In this document: one piece after another, positions 1 to 7,565 of the stretch
How the letters are laid out: each line of letters starts with the position of its first letter
How positions within the stretch are numbered: position 1 is the first letter of the stretch
Assembly (NCBI GenBank): GCA_965222725.1
Contig: OZ244969.1
Coordinates: forward strand, 4,960,001 to 5,024,000
Source: GCA-2748575 sp965222725
GTDB taxonomy: Bacteria; Pseudomonadota; Gammaproteobacteria; Pseudomonadales; Ketobacteraceae
Direction of reading: 5' to 3'
Length of the DNA stretch: 64,000 nucleotides
The notes under the pieces: generated by a model
Databases searched by the model: none
Told to the model about the DNA's origin: nothing
The model's input: the letters and a program-made list of their open reading frames with translations, nothing else
Translations under genes and position numbers: made by a program

Positions 1-206
1 GCGGCCATCACATCCACCACTTCCACCCGGGCCAGCTTGCGGTCGCGGGTGAGCAGCAGGTCCATGACATGGCCCGGGGTACCGAATTGCCTGAGCAGCG
101 GCTCCGGCAGCTCATCTACCCCTTCGTTCTTGCGCACATACAGGTACATGCCTTCTTTTTTGGGGCTGCGAAAGACAGAACAGAGAATTTTATCGGTTTC
201 AATCAT
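1..206 (-). CDS. ycgL: YcgL-family protein (partial, 3' end outside window)
   Basis: The N-terminal 68 residues are visible and begin MIETDKILCSVFRSPKKEG, followed by the YLYV and LPEPLLRQFG segments typical of the small YcgL family (about 90-100 residues). Its function is not established. The ATG lies only 3 bases after the rnd stop codon on the same strand, so the two genes are probably translated from one message; the rnd-ycgL pairing is common in gammaproteobacteria. The C-terminus lies beyond the window edge. Confidence 0.85.
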   Translation of the reverse strand, partial: MIETDKILCSVFRSPKKEGMYLYVRKNEGVDELPEPLLRQFGTPGHVMDLLLTRDRKLARVEVVDVMA

Positions 207-209
207 GAT

Positions 210-1361
210 TCAGGACTGACTGGCTTGTTGAAGTTGATCCAGGGCGGTTTGAATGACCGGCACCAGCACCTGACGGCGCCAACCGGCATAATAACCGGGA
301 AGATCGCCACCCTCCAGGTGGGATTTCACCAGCTTTTCCAGGTTGCGGCGGTTGGACAGGCGATCAGTGGCCATATCCAGCTCTTCGGCTTTGCGTTCCA
401 GCGCCGGTTTCACGGATTTTACCGCTTTGCGCACCTGGTTGTTGAAGGGCCGCGTCACCGGTGGCAGCTCGCGGTCTTCGGCTTCCAGGGTGTTGTTGAT
501 CAGGTTCACTGCATCCTCGGCATAGCGACGCACCTGCACCGGTTTGAAATCCGCCACCCGGGTGAGCTGGCCAACGGATCTGGGCAACTGGTCCGCAAGG
601 GCAAACAGCTCGCGATCGGAAAAAATAAAGCCCCGGGGCTTGTCTTTTTCACGGGCGGTACGTTCCCGCCAGGCCGCCAGTGCCTGCAGCACCTCCAGTT
701 TTTTGCCTTTGAGTTTCCAGGCATCGCCCATGGTGCGGTAGTAATTATCGATCGGTGCCGGCTTGCGATAGCTGTTCACCATGCGCTGACATTCCTCCTC
801 GCACCAGGCCATACGACCCAGGGATTCCAGCTTGTCGGCAAGCGCCGCGTACACCTGCAGCAGGCACACCACATCCAGCGCGGCGTATTCCATCTGATTG
901 TCCGTCAGGGGCCTTTTGGTCCAGTCGGAACGGGTTTCATCTTTGGGAATTTCCACGCCGGTAAAAGTCAGAATCAGCCGCTGCAACCCCAGCTGCTGAT
1001 CACGGCTCACCATACTGGCAGCCACCTGGGTATCGAACACGTTGCCCGGCACATCACCGAACAGGCCCTGAAACACTTCCAGATCCTCGGAACACGCATG
1101 CATTACAAGACGGCGATCGGCGTCGAACAAAAGCGCCTGCAGCCCGTCCAGGTTCATCCCGGTGAGCGGGTCCACCAGATAGCAGATACCCGGAGCCGCC
1201 AGTTGCAGCAGCCCTACTTTGGGGTAAAAGGTGTTGGTGCGCAGGAATTCGGTATCAACGGCCAGCAGTGGCTCGGCATCAAGCCGGGCCACCAGTGAAT
1301 CCAGATCCGCTTGTTCGGTGACAAAATGGCAGGGTACGTTTTGAACTTCAAAAGACTGCAA
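210..1361 (-). CDS. rnd: Ribonuclease D
   Basis: RNase D is a 3'-5' exoribonuclease that trims tRNA and other stable RNA 3' ends. The DEDD exonuclease domain is recognisable: the DTEFLRTNTFYP motif (ExoI) near the N-terminus, the CSEDLEVF region (ExoII), and an ExoIII region ending in YAALDV. An HRDC-like helical region follows. I place the start at a TTG at 1361, giving 383 residues with about 35 before DTEF, close to E. coli RNase D (375). An upstream in-frame TTG at 1400 is possible, but a -10-like TATAAT at 1409-1414 would put the transcript start at about 1402 and favour the shorter form. It lies between acyl-CoA dehydrogenase and ycgL, all leftward. Confidence 0.88.
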   Translation of the reverse strand: MQSFEVQNVPCHFVTEQADLDSLVARLDAEPLLAVDTEFLRTNTFYPKVGLLQLAAPGICYLVDPLTGMNLDGLQALLFDADRRLVMHACSEDLEVFQGLFGDVPGNVFDTQVAASMVSRDQQLGLQRLILTFTGVEIPKDETRSDWTKRPLTDNQMEYAALDVVCLLQVYAALADKLESLGRMAWCEEECQRMVNSYRKPAPIDNYYRTMGDAWKLKGKKLEVLQALAAWRERTAREKDKPRGFIFSDRELFALADQLPRSVGQLTRVADFKPVQVRRYAEDAVNLINNTLEAEDRELPPVTRPFNNQVRKAVKSVKPALERKAEELDMATDRLSNRRNLEKLVKSHLEGGDLPGYYAGWRRQVLVPVIQTALDQLQQASQS

Positions 1362-1408
1362 GGGTTCGGCTCTTTTCTCTTTCCGGTGACAGGTCAGCAA
1401 TGGGAGCC

Positions 1409-1414
1409 ATTATA
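1409..1414 (-). promoter_or_regulatory. Possible -10 element for rnd
   Basis: TATAAT is read on the minus strand, overlapping the stop region of the upstream dehydrogenase gene and about 48 bases before the chosen rnd start. No good -35 hexamer lies at 16-18 bases, so this is only a weak promoter call. Confidence 0.3.
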
Positions 1415-2555
1415 ACCCCATTTGCTTGGCAATTACCTCGTTCATGATCTCATAAGTGCCACCACCGATGGAAAGAATGCGATTATCCCGGTAGAGCCGC
1501 TCCACCAGCGATTCGCGCATGTACCCCATACCGCCAAAGATCTGCACGGCTTCATAGGTGCAGAAATCGCTGACCCGGGTGGCAAAATTCTTGGCCATGG
1601 AAATTTCTTTCACTACCGGTTCACCAGCGCCAATTCGCGCGGCGATGCGGTAGGTAAAGGTTTTACTGGCCTCCAGCTGCGTGGCCATATCTGCCAGTTT
1701 GTGTTTGATCACCTGAAATTTGCCAATGGGCCGGCCAAAGGCCTGGCGTTCCTTGACGTAATCCATGCAGGCTTCCAGCGCCAGTTCAGAGGTGGTGTTG
1801 GCCATAACCGCCAGGCTTAAACGTTCCATCTGGAAGTTGGACATAATGGCATAGAAGCCGGCGTTTTCCTGGCCAATCAGGTTCGCCACCGGCACCCGGC
1901 AATCCTCAAAAAACAGCTCCGCGGTATCGCTGGCCAGCCAGCCCATCTTTTCCAGTTTGCGGCTGACACTGAACCCCGGTGTGCCCTTTTCCACCAGCAA
2001 CAGGCTGATACCTGCATAACCATCGTCGCCGGTGCGTACCGCCACGGTGTAATAATCTGCGTTTACGCCACTGGTGATAAAGGTTTTGGAGCCGTTCACC
2101 ACATAATGATCGCCGTCTTTCACCGCCCGGGTGCGTATGTTGGCCACGTCGGAGCCACCGCCGGGCTCGGTAATGGCCAGACACTGGATTTTTTCACCCC
2201 GGAGTACCGGGCCGCAAATACGCTCTTTCAGTTCGGCACTGCCCCAGTGCACGATGGGCGGTAATCCGATATCCAGTGAGCCGAAGCTGGCGGCCACACC
2301 GCCGGAACCGCAGCGCATGATTTCCTCGCTGGCAGCTACCTTGCTGAAGATATCCATGCCGGTGCCACCCATTTCCTCCGGATAGCCGATGGCCAGAATG
2401 CCCGCTTCGCCGGCTTTTTCGTACAGGCTCCGTGGCAGCTCGCCATCGCGCTCCCATTGATCCACATTGGGCAGAATCTCCTGCGCCACAAATTTGCGCA
2501 CCGTGGTGCGCACCATATTCTGGGTTTCACCGAAGTAATCCTGAAAATCGCTCAT
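1410..2555 (-). CDS. Acyl-CoA dehydrogenase
   Basis: A 381-residue flavoprotein of the acyl-CoA dehydrogenase family, which oxidises acyl-CoA to 2-enoyl-CoA with FAD and passes electrons to ETF; ETF-QO is encoded 7 kb away. Family signatures are present: an ITEPGGGSDVANI motif in the middle domain, KTFITSG, the C-terminal QIFGGMGYMRE signature, and a YEIMNEVIAKQ end where the catalytic Glu of short/medium-chain enzymes is expected. Length is normal. AAGGGGAC precedes the ATG at a good distance. A palindrome resembling a TetR-family operator lies 44 bases upstream (2599-2616). Substrate chain length or branching cannot be told from the sequence. Confidence 0.88.
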   Translation of the reverse strand: MSDFQDYFGETQNMVRTTVRKFVAQEILPNVDQWERDGELPRSLYEKAGEAGILAIGYPEEMGGTGMDIFSKVAASEEIMRCGSGGVAASFGSLDIGLPPIVHWGSAELKERICGPVLRGEKIQCLAITEPGGGSDVANIRTRAVKDGDHYVVNGSKTFITSGVNADYYTVAVRTGDDGYAGISLLLVEKGTPGFSVSRKLEKMGWLASDTAELFFEDCRVPVANLIGQENAGFYAIMSNFQMERLSLAVMANTTSELALEACMDYVKERQAFGRPIGKFQVIKHKLADMATQLEASKTFTYRIAARIGAGEPVVKEISMAKNFATRVSDFCTYEAVQIFGGMGYMRESLVERLYRDNRILSIGGGTYEIMNEVIAKQMGL

Positions 2556-2598
2556 GCAGTCCCCTTAGGTTAATTGTTTACCCCTACCCTCAAATTAA

Positions 2599-2616
2599 AC
2601 CAAGCGCTTGCTTGGT
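2599..2616. promoter_or_regulatory. Palindromic operator candidate upstream of acyl-CoA dehydrogenase
   Basis: ACCAAGC-GCTT-GCTTGGT is a perfect 7-bp inverted repeat with a 4-bp spacer, 44 bases before the dehydrogenase start. Sites of this shape are typical for dimeric TetR-family regulators of fatty-acid or amino-acid degradation genes. The cognate regulator is not identified; the TetR gene at 15906-16547 is only one candidate. Confidence 0.55.
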
Positions 2617-2627
2617 CAGCCAAGCAT

Positions 2628-2661
2628 AAAAAAACCGGGCGGTGATTACCAGCCCGGTTTT
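2628..2661 (-). terminator. Rho-independent terminator after recR
   Basis: On the minus strand, AAAACCGGGCT pairs with GCCCGGTTTT and a run of T follows (A run at 2628-2634 on the plus strand). It sits 20 bases after the recR stop and ends the dnaX-ybaB-recR operon. Confidence 0.85.
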
Positions 2662-2680
2662 CAGGAATTGTGTGTGCCGA

Positions 2681-3274
2681 TCAGAGCGCCTTGCGCCCGG
2701 AAAATGCCAGACTGATGGTATTGGAATCCACGTATTCCAGCTCGCCTCCCATGGGGACCCCATGAGCGATGCGGCTGGCCACCACGCCATTGGCTCTGGC
2801 CAGGTCGAAAATATAATGGGCCGTGGCTTCACCTTCCACCGTGGTGCCGGTGGCCAGTATCACCTCTTCCACCTCACCGGAGCGAAAGCGTTCCTCCAGC
2901 AGGTCCATGCCAATATCCTCCGGGCCCACGCCGTCAATGGGCGACAAATGCCCCATGAGCACGAAATACAGGCCCCGGTACATGCCCGCCTGCTCAATGG
3001 CCAGCAGGTCTGCCGGAGTTTCCACCACACACAGCAGTTGTTGCTGGCGGGACTGGTCCCGGCAAATACCGCACTGCTCGGATTCGCAAAAGGTACGGCA
3101 ACGGTGGCAGTGCCCCACCTGCTCCACGGCGGCGGCCAGGGCGTGAGACAGCTTGGCAGCCCCTTCCCGGTCCCGCTCCAGCAGGTGCAATGCCATGCGC
3201 TGGGCGGTTTTCTGGCCCACGCCAGGCAGGCAGCGCAGCGCCTGCATCAGCTCATCAATTAAAGGACTGAACAT
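2681..3274 (-). CDS. recR: Recombination mediator protein RecR
   Basis: RecR works with RecF and RecO to load RecA on SSB-coated gaps. The 197-residue protein has the N-terminal helix-hairpin-helix (LPGVGQKTAQRMALHLL, about 16-32), a C4 zinc site (C56, C59, C68, C71), a Toprim domain with VVETPADLLAIE, and the family segment GVPMGGELEYVD near the C-terminus. Length matches E. coli RecR (201). It is the last gene of dnaX-ybaB-recR, a widely conserved operon, with 15 bases separating it from ybaB. Confidence 0.96.
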   Translation of the reverse strand: MFSPLIDELMQALRCLPGVGQKTAQRMALHLLERDREGAAKLSHALAAAVEQVGHCHRCRTFCESEQCGICRDQSRQQQLLCVVETPADLLAIEQAGMYRGLYFVLMGHLSPIDGVGPEDIGMDLLEERFRSGEVEEVILATGTTVEGEATAHYIFDLARANGVVASRIAHGVPMGGELEYVDSNTISLAFSGRKAL

Positions 3275-3289
3275 TCAGAGGGTTGAACC

Positions 3290-3613
3290 TTAAAAGGGAA
3301 AATTAAAGCCGTTGGGCAGATCAATGCCGGACGCCAGGCCGCTGACCTTTTGCTGATTATGCTGCTCCACCTTGCGCACCGCGTCATTCACCGCAGCCGC
3401 TATCAGGTCTTCCAGCACCTCCTTGTCTTCTGACAGGAGTGAATCATCGATGCTGACCCGCTTCACATCATGGCGGCCGGTCATGACCACGGACACCAGG
3501 CCCGCACCGGATTCGCCGGTCACTTCTGCATTTGCCAGCTCTTCCTGAACCTTCTGCATCTGCTCCTGTACTTTCTGGGCCTGCTTCATTAAATCGCCAA
3601 GTTGACCTTTCAT
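3290..3613 (-). CDS. ybaB: YbaB/EbfC nucleoid-associated protein
   Basis: A small DNA-binding protein of 107 residues. The N-terminal amphipathic helix (LMKQAQKVQEQMQKVQEELA) and the central strand region ending LEDLIAAAVNDAVRKVE are characteristic of the YbaB/EbfC family, which binds DNA as a dimer. It lies between dnaX and recR with 15-base gaps on both sides, the conserved arrangement. Confidence 0.93.
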   Translation of the reverse strand: MKGQLGDLMKQAQKVQEQMQKVQEELANAEVTGESGAGLVSVVMTGRHDVKRVSIDDSLLSEDKEVLEDLIAAAVNDAVRKVEQHNQQKVSGLASGIDLPNGFNFPF

Positions 3614-3628
3614 TTCGTTACCTGCTCA

Positions 3629-5647
3629 CTAATCATCAAGAGGTTTCAGGGACTCTTTGTCCATACTGGCCCCGAACCTGTCCATTAATACCTGCACAAA
3701 GGGATCCGACATCAGGGTATCTTCCGCTAACTTCAGCCGCGCCTGTCGGCGCCGGGTTGCCAGCTCGTCCGGGGTTGGCTTGCCAGGCTGGCCCACGGAG
3801 ACCTTTAGTTTAATCCCTTTGCTGAATTTTTCCGAGAGCGCCTGTTCCAGGCGTTCCACCTGCTGCGGTTGCAGCAATACTTCATGCCGGGGGCTGATTG
3901 TCAGCTCATACAGGCCATCAGTATCGCTTTCCAGGCTGCAATTGCGGGCAAAATTAAGCACTGAATTGTTCAGCGGCAGCTCCATCAGCAGATCCGCCCA
4001 GGGATCATCAAACTTTTCCTGAGGCTTTTTGGCCGGCTGCGGGGCCTTCTGCACCGCGGTGTTTGCTACCGGTTGCGGCCGTGTCTGAGCCTGGGACTGC
4101 GGCGTATTCTGCGCCACAGGTGCCGGATTCGGTGCCGCCATGGCCATACTGGGTTCTGTCGCCTGAGAAGCATTTGCGGGGGCCGCCTGAGAGCTACCTT
4201 GCGGCACTTGCGGGCTCTGCGGCGCCTGCCTGGCCGGGGCCGGACGCTTGCCATCCCCTGACAATTGATCGCGAATCTGATCCAGAGCGCCTTTTCCACT
4301 ACCCAAAGCGCGGGCTGGCACTGCCGGTTTTTCGGCGGGTGGTGGCGGCGCTGACGCTGGTGGTGGCGACGGCTTTGGCTGGGCCGGGGGCTGTGCCGAA
4401 GCCTGAACCGGCGTTAGCTGCCCATGGGGCTGCTGCCCGGCTGATCCCTGCGGGGAAGCCTGCTGCTGCCTGGGCGGCGCAGCATCAATGGACTTTTTTG
4501 CCGGGGGTCCCCCCCGTGCCGCGGGGTTCTGGGCCATGCCTTGCGCCGGCAACTCCATGACACCGGCGGGACGAAACAGCAACATGCGCAACAGGATCAT
4601 TTCAAAACCGCTGCGGGCATCCGGCGCCAGCGGCAAATCCTTGCGCCCCAGCAAAGCGGTTTGATAATAGAGCTGCACTTCCTCTGCGGTAAATGCCTGC
4701 GCCATTTCCAGCACCTGGGCTTTGGAGCCGTCACTGTCATCCACCGCATCCGGCGCCACCTGAGCCATGGCCAGGCGGTGCAAGGCACTGATCAGATCCG
4801 CCAGCACTCCGGCATAATCCGGAGACTGTTCTGCCATTTGCGCAATGGTCTGCAACAGGCGGGCGCCATCCTTTTCCAGCAGGCAGGCCAGCAGGTGATA
4901 CACGAATTCGCGATCAATACTGCCCAGCATAGCGCGCACATCGGTGTCAGATACCTTGCCATTACCAAAGGATATCGCCTGATCCGTCAGGCTCATGGCA
5001 TCGCGCATACTGCCATCCGCAGAGCGCCCCAGCGCCCACAGGGCCGGCTCCTCGAAAGGCACCATTTCCTTTTCCAGCACGTTTTTGAGGTGACCGACAA
5101 TGCGCTCCGGCGACATGGCTTTGAGGCTGAACTGCAGGCAGCGGGACAGAATGGTCACCGGCAGTTTTTGCGGATCGGTGGTGGCCAGCAGGAATTTTAC
5201 GTGTTCCGGCGGCTCTTCCAGGGTTTTCAGCAAGGCGTTGAAACTGTGCCCCGACAACATGTGCACCTCATCGATCAGGTACACCTTGTAGCGGCCTCTG
5301 GTAGGCGCGTACTGCACGTTATCAAGAATCTCCCGGGTGTCTTCCACCTTGGTCCGGGACGCCGCGTCCACCTCGATCAAGTCCACAAAGCGGCCCTCAT
5401 CAATCTCCACACAGGAGGCGCACTGACCGCAGGGCTCAGAGCTGATGCCTGCCTCGCAGTTCAGGGACTTGGCAAGAATCCGCGCGATGGTGGTTTTGCC
5501 CACCCCCCGGGTACCGGTAAACAGGTAGGCATGGTGCAGCCGGCCGTGGTCCAGGGCATTGATCAGTGCCTTGAGTACGTGCTCCTGCCCCACCATCTCC
5601 CGAAAGGTTCTGGGACGCCATTTTCGCGCTAAGACTTGATAACTCAT
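3629..5647 (-). CDS. dnaX: DNA polymerase III subunit tau (and gamma)
   Basis: The clamp-loader ATPase subunit, 672 residues as full-length tau. Visible are a Walker A motif GTRGVGKTT (about 45-53), a zinc site (C64, C73, C76, C79), a Walker B region IDEVHML, a sensor-1-like LLATTDPQKLPVTILSRC segment, and the domain III helices. A long Pro/Ala/Gln-rich linker (about 370-545) leads into the C-terminal tau domains that contact DnaB and the alpha subunit. At codons 384-385 the frame holds A-AAA-AAG, the same slippery heptamer as E. coli dnaX; a -1 shift would end two codons later and give a gamma form of about 387 residues (4485-5647). First gene of dnaX-ybaB-recR. Confidence 0.95.
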   Translation of the reverse strand: MSYQVLARKWRPRTFREMVGQEHVLKALINALDHGRLHHAYLFTGTRGVGKTTIARILAKSLNCEAGISSEPCGQCASCVEIDEGRFVDLIEVDAASRTKVEDTREILDNVQYAPTRGRYKVYLIDEVHMLSGHSFNALLKTLEEPPEHVKFLLATTDPQKLPVTILSRCLQFSLKAMSPERIVGHLKNVLEKEMVPFEEPALWALGRSADGSMRDAMSLTDQAISFGNGKVSDTDVRAMLGSIDREFVYHLLACLLEKDGARLLQTIAQMAEQSPDYAGVLADLISALHRLAMAQVAPDAVDDSDGSKAQVLEMAQAFTAEEVQLYYQTALLGRKDLPLAPDARSGFEMILLRMLLFRPAGVMELPAQGMAQNPAARGGPPAKKSIDAAPPRQQQASPQGSAGQQPHGQLTPVQASAQPPAQPKPSPPPASAPPPPAEKPAVPARALGSGKGALDQIRDQLSGDGKRPAPARQAPQSPQVPQGSSQAAPANASQATEPSMAMAAPNPAPVAQNTPQSQAQTRPQPVANTAVQKAPQPAKKPQEKFDDPWADLLMELPLNNSVLNFARNCSLESDTDGLYELTISPRHEVLLQPQQVERLEQALSEKFSKGIKLKVSVGQPGKPTPDELATRRRQARLKLAEDTLMSDPFVQVLMDRFGASMDKESLKPLDD
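4493..4499 (-). promoter_or_regulatory. Programmed -1 frameshift heptamer in dnaX
   Basis: GCA AAA AAG is read in frame on the minus strand (A AAA AAG). After a -1 slip the next codons are GTC CAT TGA, so gamma ends with Val-His. G-rich sequence lies just upstream, and TGCTGC-N9-GCAGCA can form a stem 8 bases downstream, in the place of the E. coli stimulatory hairpin. Functional transfer from E. coli is inference. Confidence 0.75.
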
Positions 5648-5774
5648 GAATTTTTTTGATGTTTTTAGCTGAAGGGACTGGCCATTTTAGACCAAACAGG
5701 GAGAGCGAGAAACATTCGTGATCCGACCTTCCCAAAACAGTCGCTTACCACTATTAAGTGCAGATTACGCCACA

Positions 5775-5801
5775 TTAACGTCAAATTCGGCTTGCTATAA
5801 T
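5775..5801 (+). promoter_or_regulatory. Extended -10 promoter candidate
   Basis: TTGCTATAAT carries a TATAAT at 5796-5801 with the extended -10 TG. Only a weak -35 (TTAACG) is visible. It points to the membrane-protein gene at 5906, about 100 bases downstream. Confidence 0.5.
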
Positions 5802-5905
5802 GGCCATATTGGAACGATATTTACCATTTTTGCCACTACACATCCTGGCCAGCCAGGCATATTCTGAATGGGCAATGACGGCTCTTTGCCTTAAGGAGAA
5901 AGATC

Positions 5906-6409
5906 ATGACCAGTATCCACTTCACCCGGAACCTCAATACTGCCACTGTCGGCCAATCATTGAATCGGCCCGTCGCGTCTGCGCAACCCACAGAGTTCCT
6001 GCGTTCAATGCTGGGAAGCTACGTGTATGACATCAGTGAAACTTTACTGAAACTGGCCTCGGGTACCGCCTTTGCGGTGCTGCTGCTGACACTGGCGCAA
6101 CAGTTCACCCCGCTCTTGAGTGCCGCAGCTGCCGCCGGTGCCATGCTGTATCTGGCAAACCTGAGCGGCGTACGCACCGCCAGAGATGCACTGGCGACGA
6201 TACTGCCGGCACTGGCCATTCCCATCATACTGTTCTGGGAAATCAATCATCCTGTGGCATTGGGATTCGGCTTGCTGATTCATGCGGGCACCAGCTTTTA
6301 CGGCACCCTGGGGCAACCCACCGGCGCTCTGACAGAAATGAAGTTCTGGTCGGTATTGCTGGGCTTTAACGCCACGGCACTGGGATGGTGGATAGTTTCT
6401 GTTGTTTGA
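5906..6409 (+). CDS. Small integral membrane protein, function unknown
   Basis: 167 residues, not recognised as a named family. After a polar N-terminus of about 45 residues there are roughly five hydrophobic segments (about 48-66, 68-86, 97-112, 116-132, 147-166), so it is very probably an inner-membrane protein. AAGGAG precedes the ATG at a good distance. It is monocistronic, with a five-copy 15-bp tandem repeat starting at its stop codon and the 4.5S RNA gene converging on it from the right. I assign no function. Confidence 0.7.
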   Translation: MTSIHFTRNLNTATVGQSLNRPVASAQPTEFLRSMLGSYVYDISETLLKLASGTAFAVLLLTLAQQFTPLLSAAAAAGAMLYLANLSGVRTARDALATILPALAIPIILFWEINHPVALGFGLLIHAGTSFYGTLGQPTGALTEMKFWSVLLGFNATALGWWIVSVV

Positions 6410-6479
6410 AAGGTGTGAGTTCGAAAGGCTTAAGCTTGAGAGACTTTATCTTGAAAGGCTCAGATCTGAATGCCTGATG
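6405..6479. repeat. Tandem repeat, 5 x 15 bp
   Basis: Five imperfect copies begin at 6405, 6420, 6435, 6450 and 6465, with consensus close to CTTGAAAGGCTTAAG. The array starts at the end of the membrane-protein gene and stops about 22 bases before the 3' end of the 4.5S RNA gene. Because 15 is a multiple of three, every frame shows a five-residue repeat; this does not by itself indicate a protein. Confidence 0.8.
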
Positions 6480-6501
6480 CTGGCTGGGAGGGAAAACTGG
6501 A

Positions 6502-6611
<110 letters not shown>

Positions 6612-6629
6612 ACTGCGATAAAGGCGGCG

Positions 6630-6658
6630 ATTATTCATGATTTTATCCCCCATTTCAA
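6630..6658 (-). promoter_or_regulatory. ffs promoter
   Basis: Minus strand TTGAAA (-35, plus-strand 6653-6658), a 17-bp spacer, and AATAAT (-10, 6630-6635). The predicted start near 6623 leaves a leader of about 12 nt before the mature 5' end, consistent with 5' processing of a precursor as in E. coli. Confidence 0.65.
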
Positions 6659-6848
6659 GGGATTATCAGGAATAAAGCTCTGAGCATGCACTTGCGACCG
6701 CTGTCGGGAATAAAATAATGTAAACAGGCTCTATAATGGGTAGAGAGTCACAGATTACAAGATTTCCGTTTGTCAGCCTCTGGCAGCTTTTCTATGTTTC
6801 ACGGCAAAGCCTGACAGCACAGCTGCGTGGCAAACAATAACGACGAGA

Positions 6849-7484
6849 ATGATCATGCCCATTATTTTTTCTTTTCTGCCACTTTTGCAGCGACGACTCA
6901 AGCAATCACCTTCGCAACGACATTCACAACAACATCCGCAACCACAGACACAATCACACCGGCAGTTACGGCGTTTGGGTTTTGCCTCACTTCCGGTAAC
7001 GTTTCCTGCGATGCTGGTGGCATTGATGACAGCCACACTCATGACAGCCACGTTCATGTACTCACCCGCAGCGAGTGCGGCTTCCTGGAACGTCTCCGAT
7101 CAGGATGGCACACCGGTAGCCATTACCCCTAAGCACAACATGATCCTGAAGATGATCAAACCCAAAGACGGCATCTGGGGGAAACTGTATGTGAGCCTGT
7201 CAGATGAGCAGGTAGAGAATCTGAGAAAGTATCGCCTGGATAAATACTTTGCGTTTATTTCCGTGGGCGTAGAAGTGGACGGCTATACCCGCGATACCAA
7301 CGCCAAAGTGGAAGAGACACAAAAATTTGTCCGCATCGATATCGACCAGCGCATGTGGGAAGGCATTAAAAAGGGCAACAAGTTTAATGTGTACCTGCCG
7401 GATGGCTCCACTTACAAGGAAACCCTGCGGGGTTCATCCAAAGCCCTGCGCAGGCTGGAGCAACATACATTTAAAGATTACTAG
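6849..7484 (+). CDS. Exported protein, function unknown
   Basis: Up to 211 residues, family not recognised. A hydrophobic stretch ending in an Ala-rich segment (MLVALMTATLMTATFMYSPAASA, split here as about residues 55-77 from the first start) looks like a signal peptide. The true start may therefore be the ATG at 7011, although the ribosome site there is poor; the longer version has an unusual Gln/His-rich N-terminus. The mature part is soluble, about 130 residues, with many Lys and mixed strand/helix character. A strong bidirectional terminator follows. It could be a periplasmic or surface protein; no function is claimed. Confidence 0.65.
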   Translation: MIMPIIFSFLPLLQRRLKQSPSQRHSQQHPQPQTQSHRQLRRLGFASLPVTFPAMLVALMTATLMTATFMYSPAASAASWNVSDQDGTPVAITPKHNMILKMIKPKDGIWGKLYVSLSDEQVENLRKYRLDKYFAFISVGVEVDGYTRDTNAKVEETQKFVRIDIDQRMWEGIKKGNKFNVYLPDGSTYKETLRGSSKALRRLEQHTFKDY

Positions 7485-7508
7485 CCAGGCCTGCGGGCAA
7501 GCAAACAT

Positions 7509-7546
7509 AAAAAAAGCCCGGCGCTGAATTTCAGCCCGGGCTTTTT
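7509..7546. terminator. Bidirectional terminator
   Basis: AAAAAGCCCGG pairs with CCGGGCTTTTT, with A and T runs on both sides. It serves the rightward gene ending at 7484 and the leftward glnS ending at 7566. Confidence 0.85.
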
Positions 7547-7565
7547 CTTTGGTTTTTTTACCCTG

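Noticed and set aside
69..1298. 409-residue open frame on the plus strand opposite rnd
   Set aside because: It is antisense to a clear RNase D gene, has an unnatural His/Gln/Gly-rich composition and no ribosome site; a GC-rich shadow frame.
4541..5632. 363-residue plus-strand frame opposite dnaX
   Set aside because: Antisense shadow of the dnaX ATPase part; composition and lack of any family feature argue against a gene.
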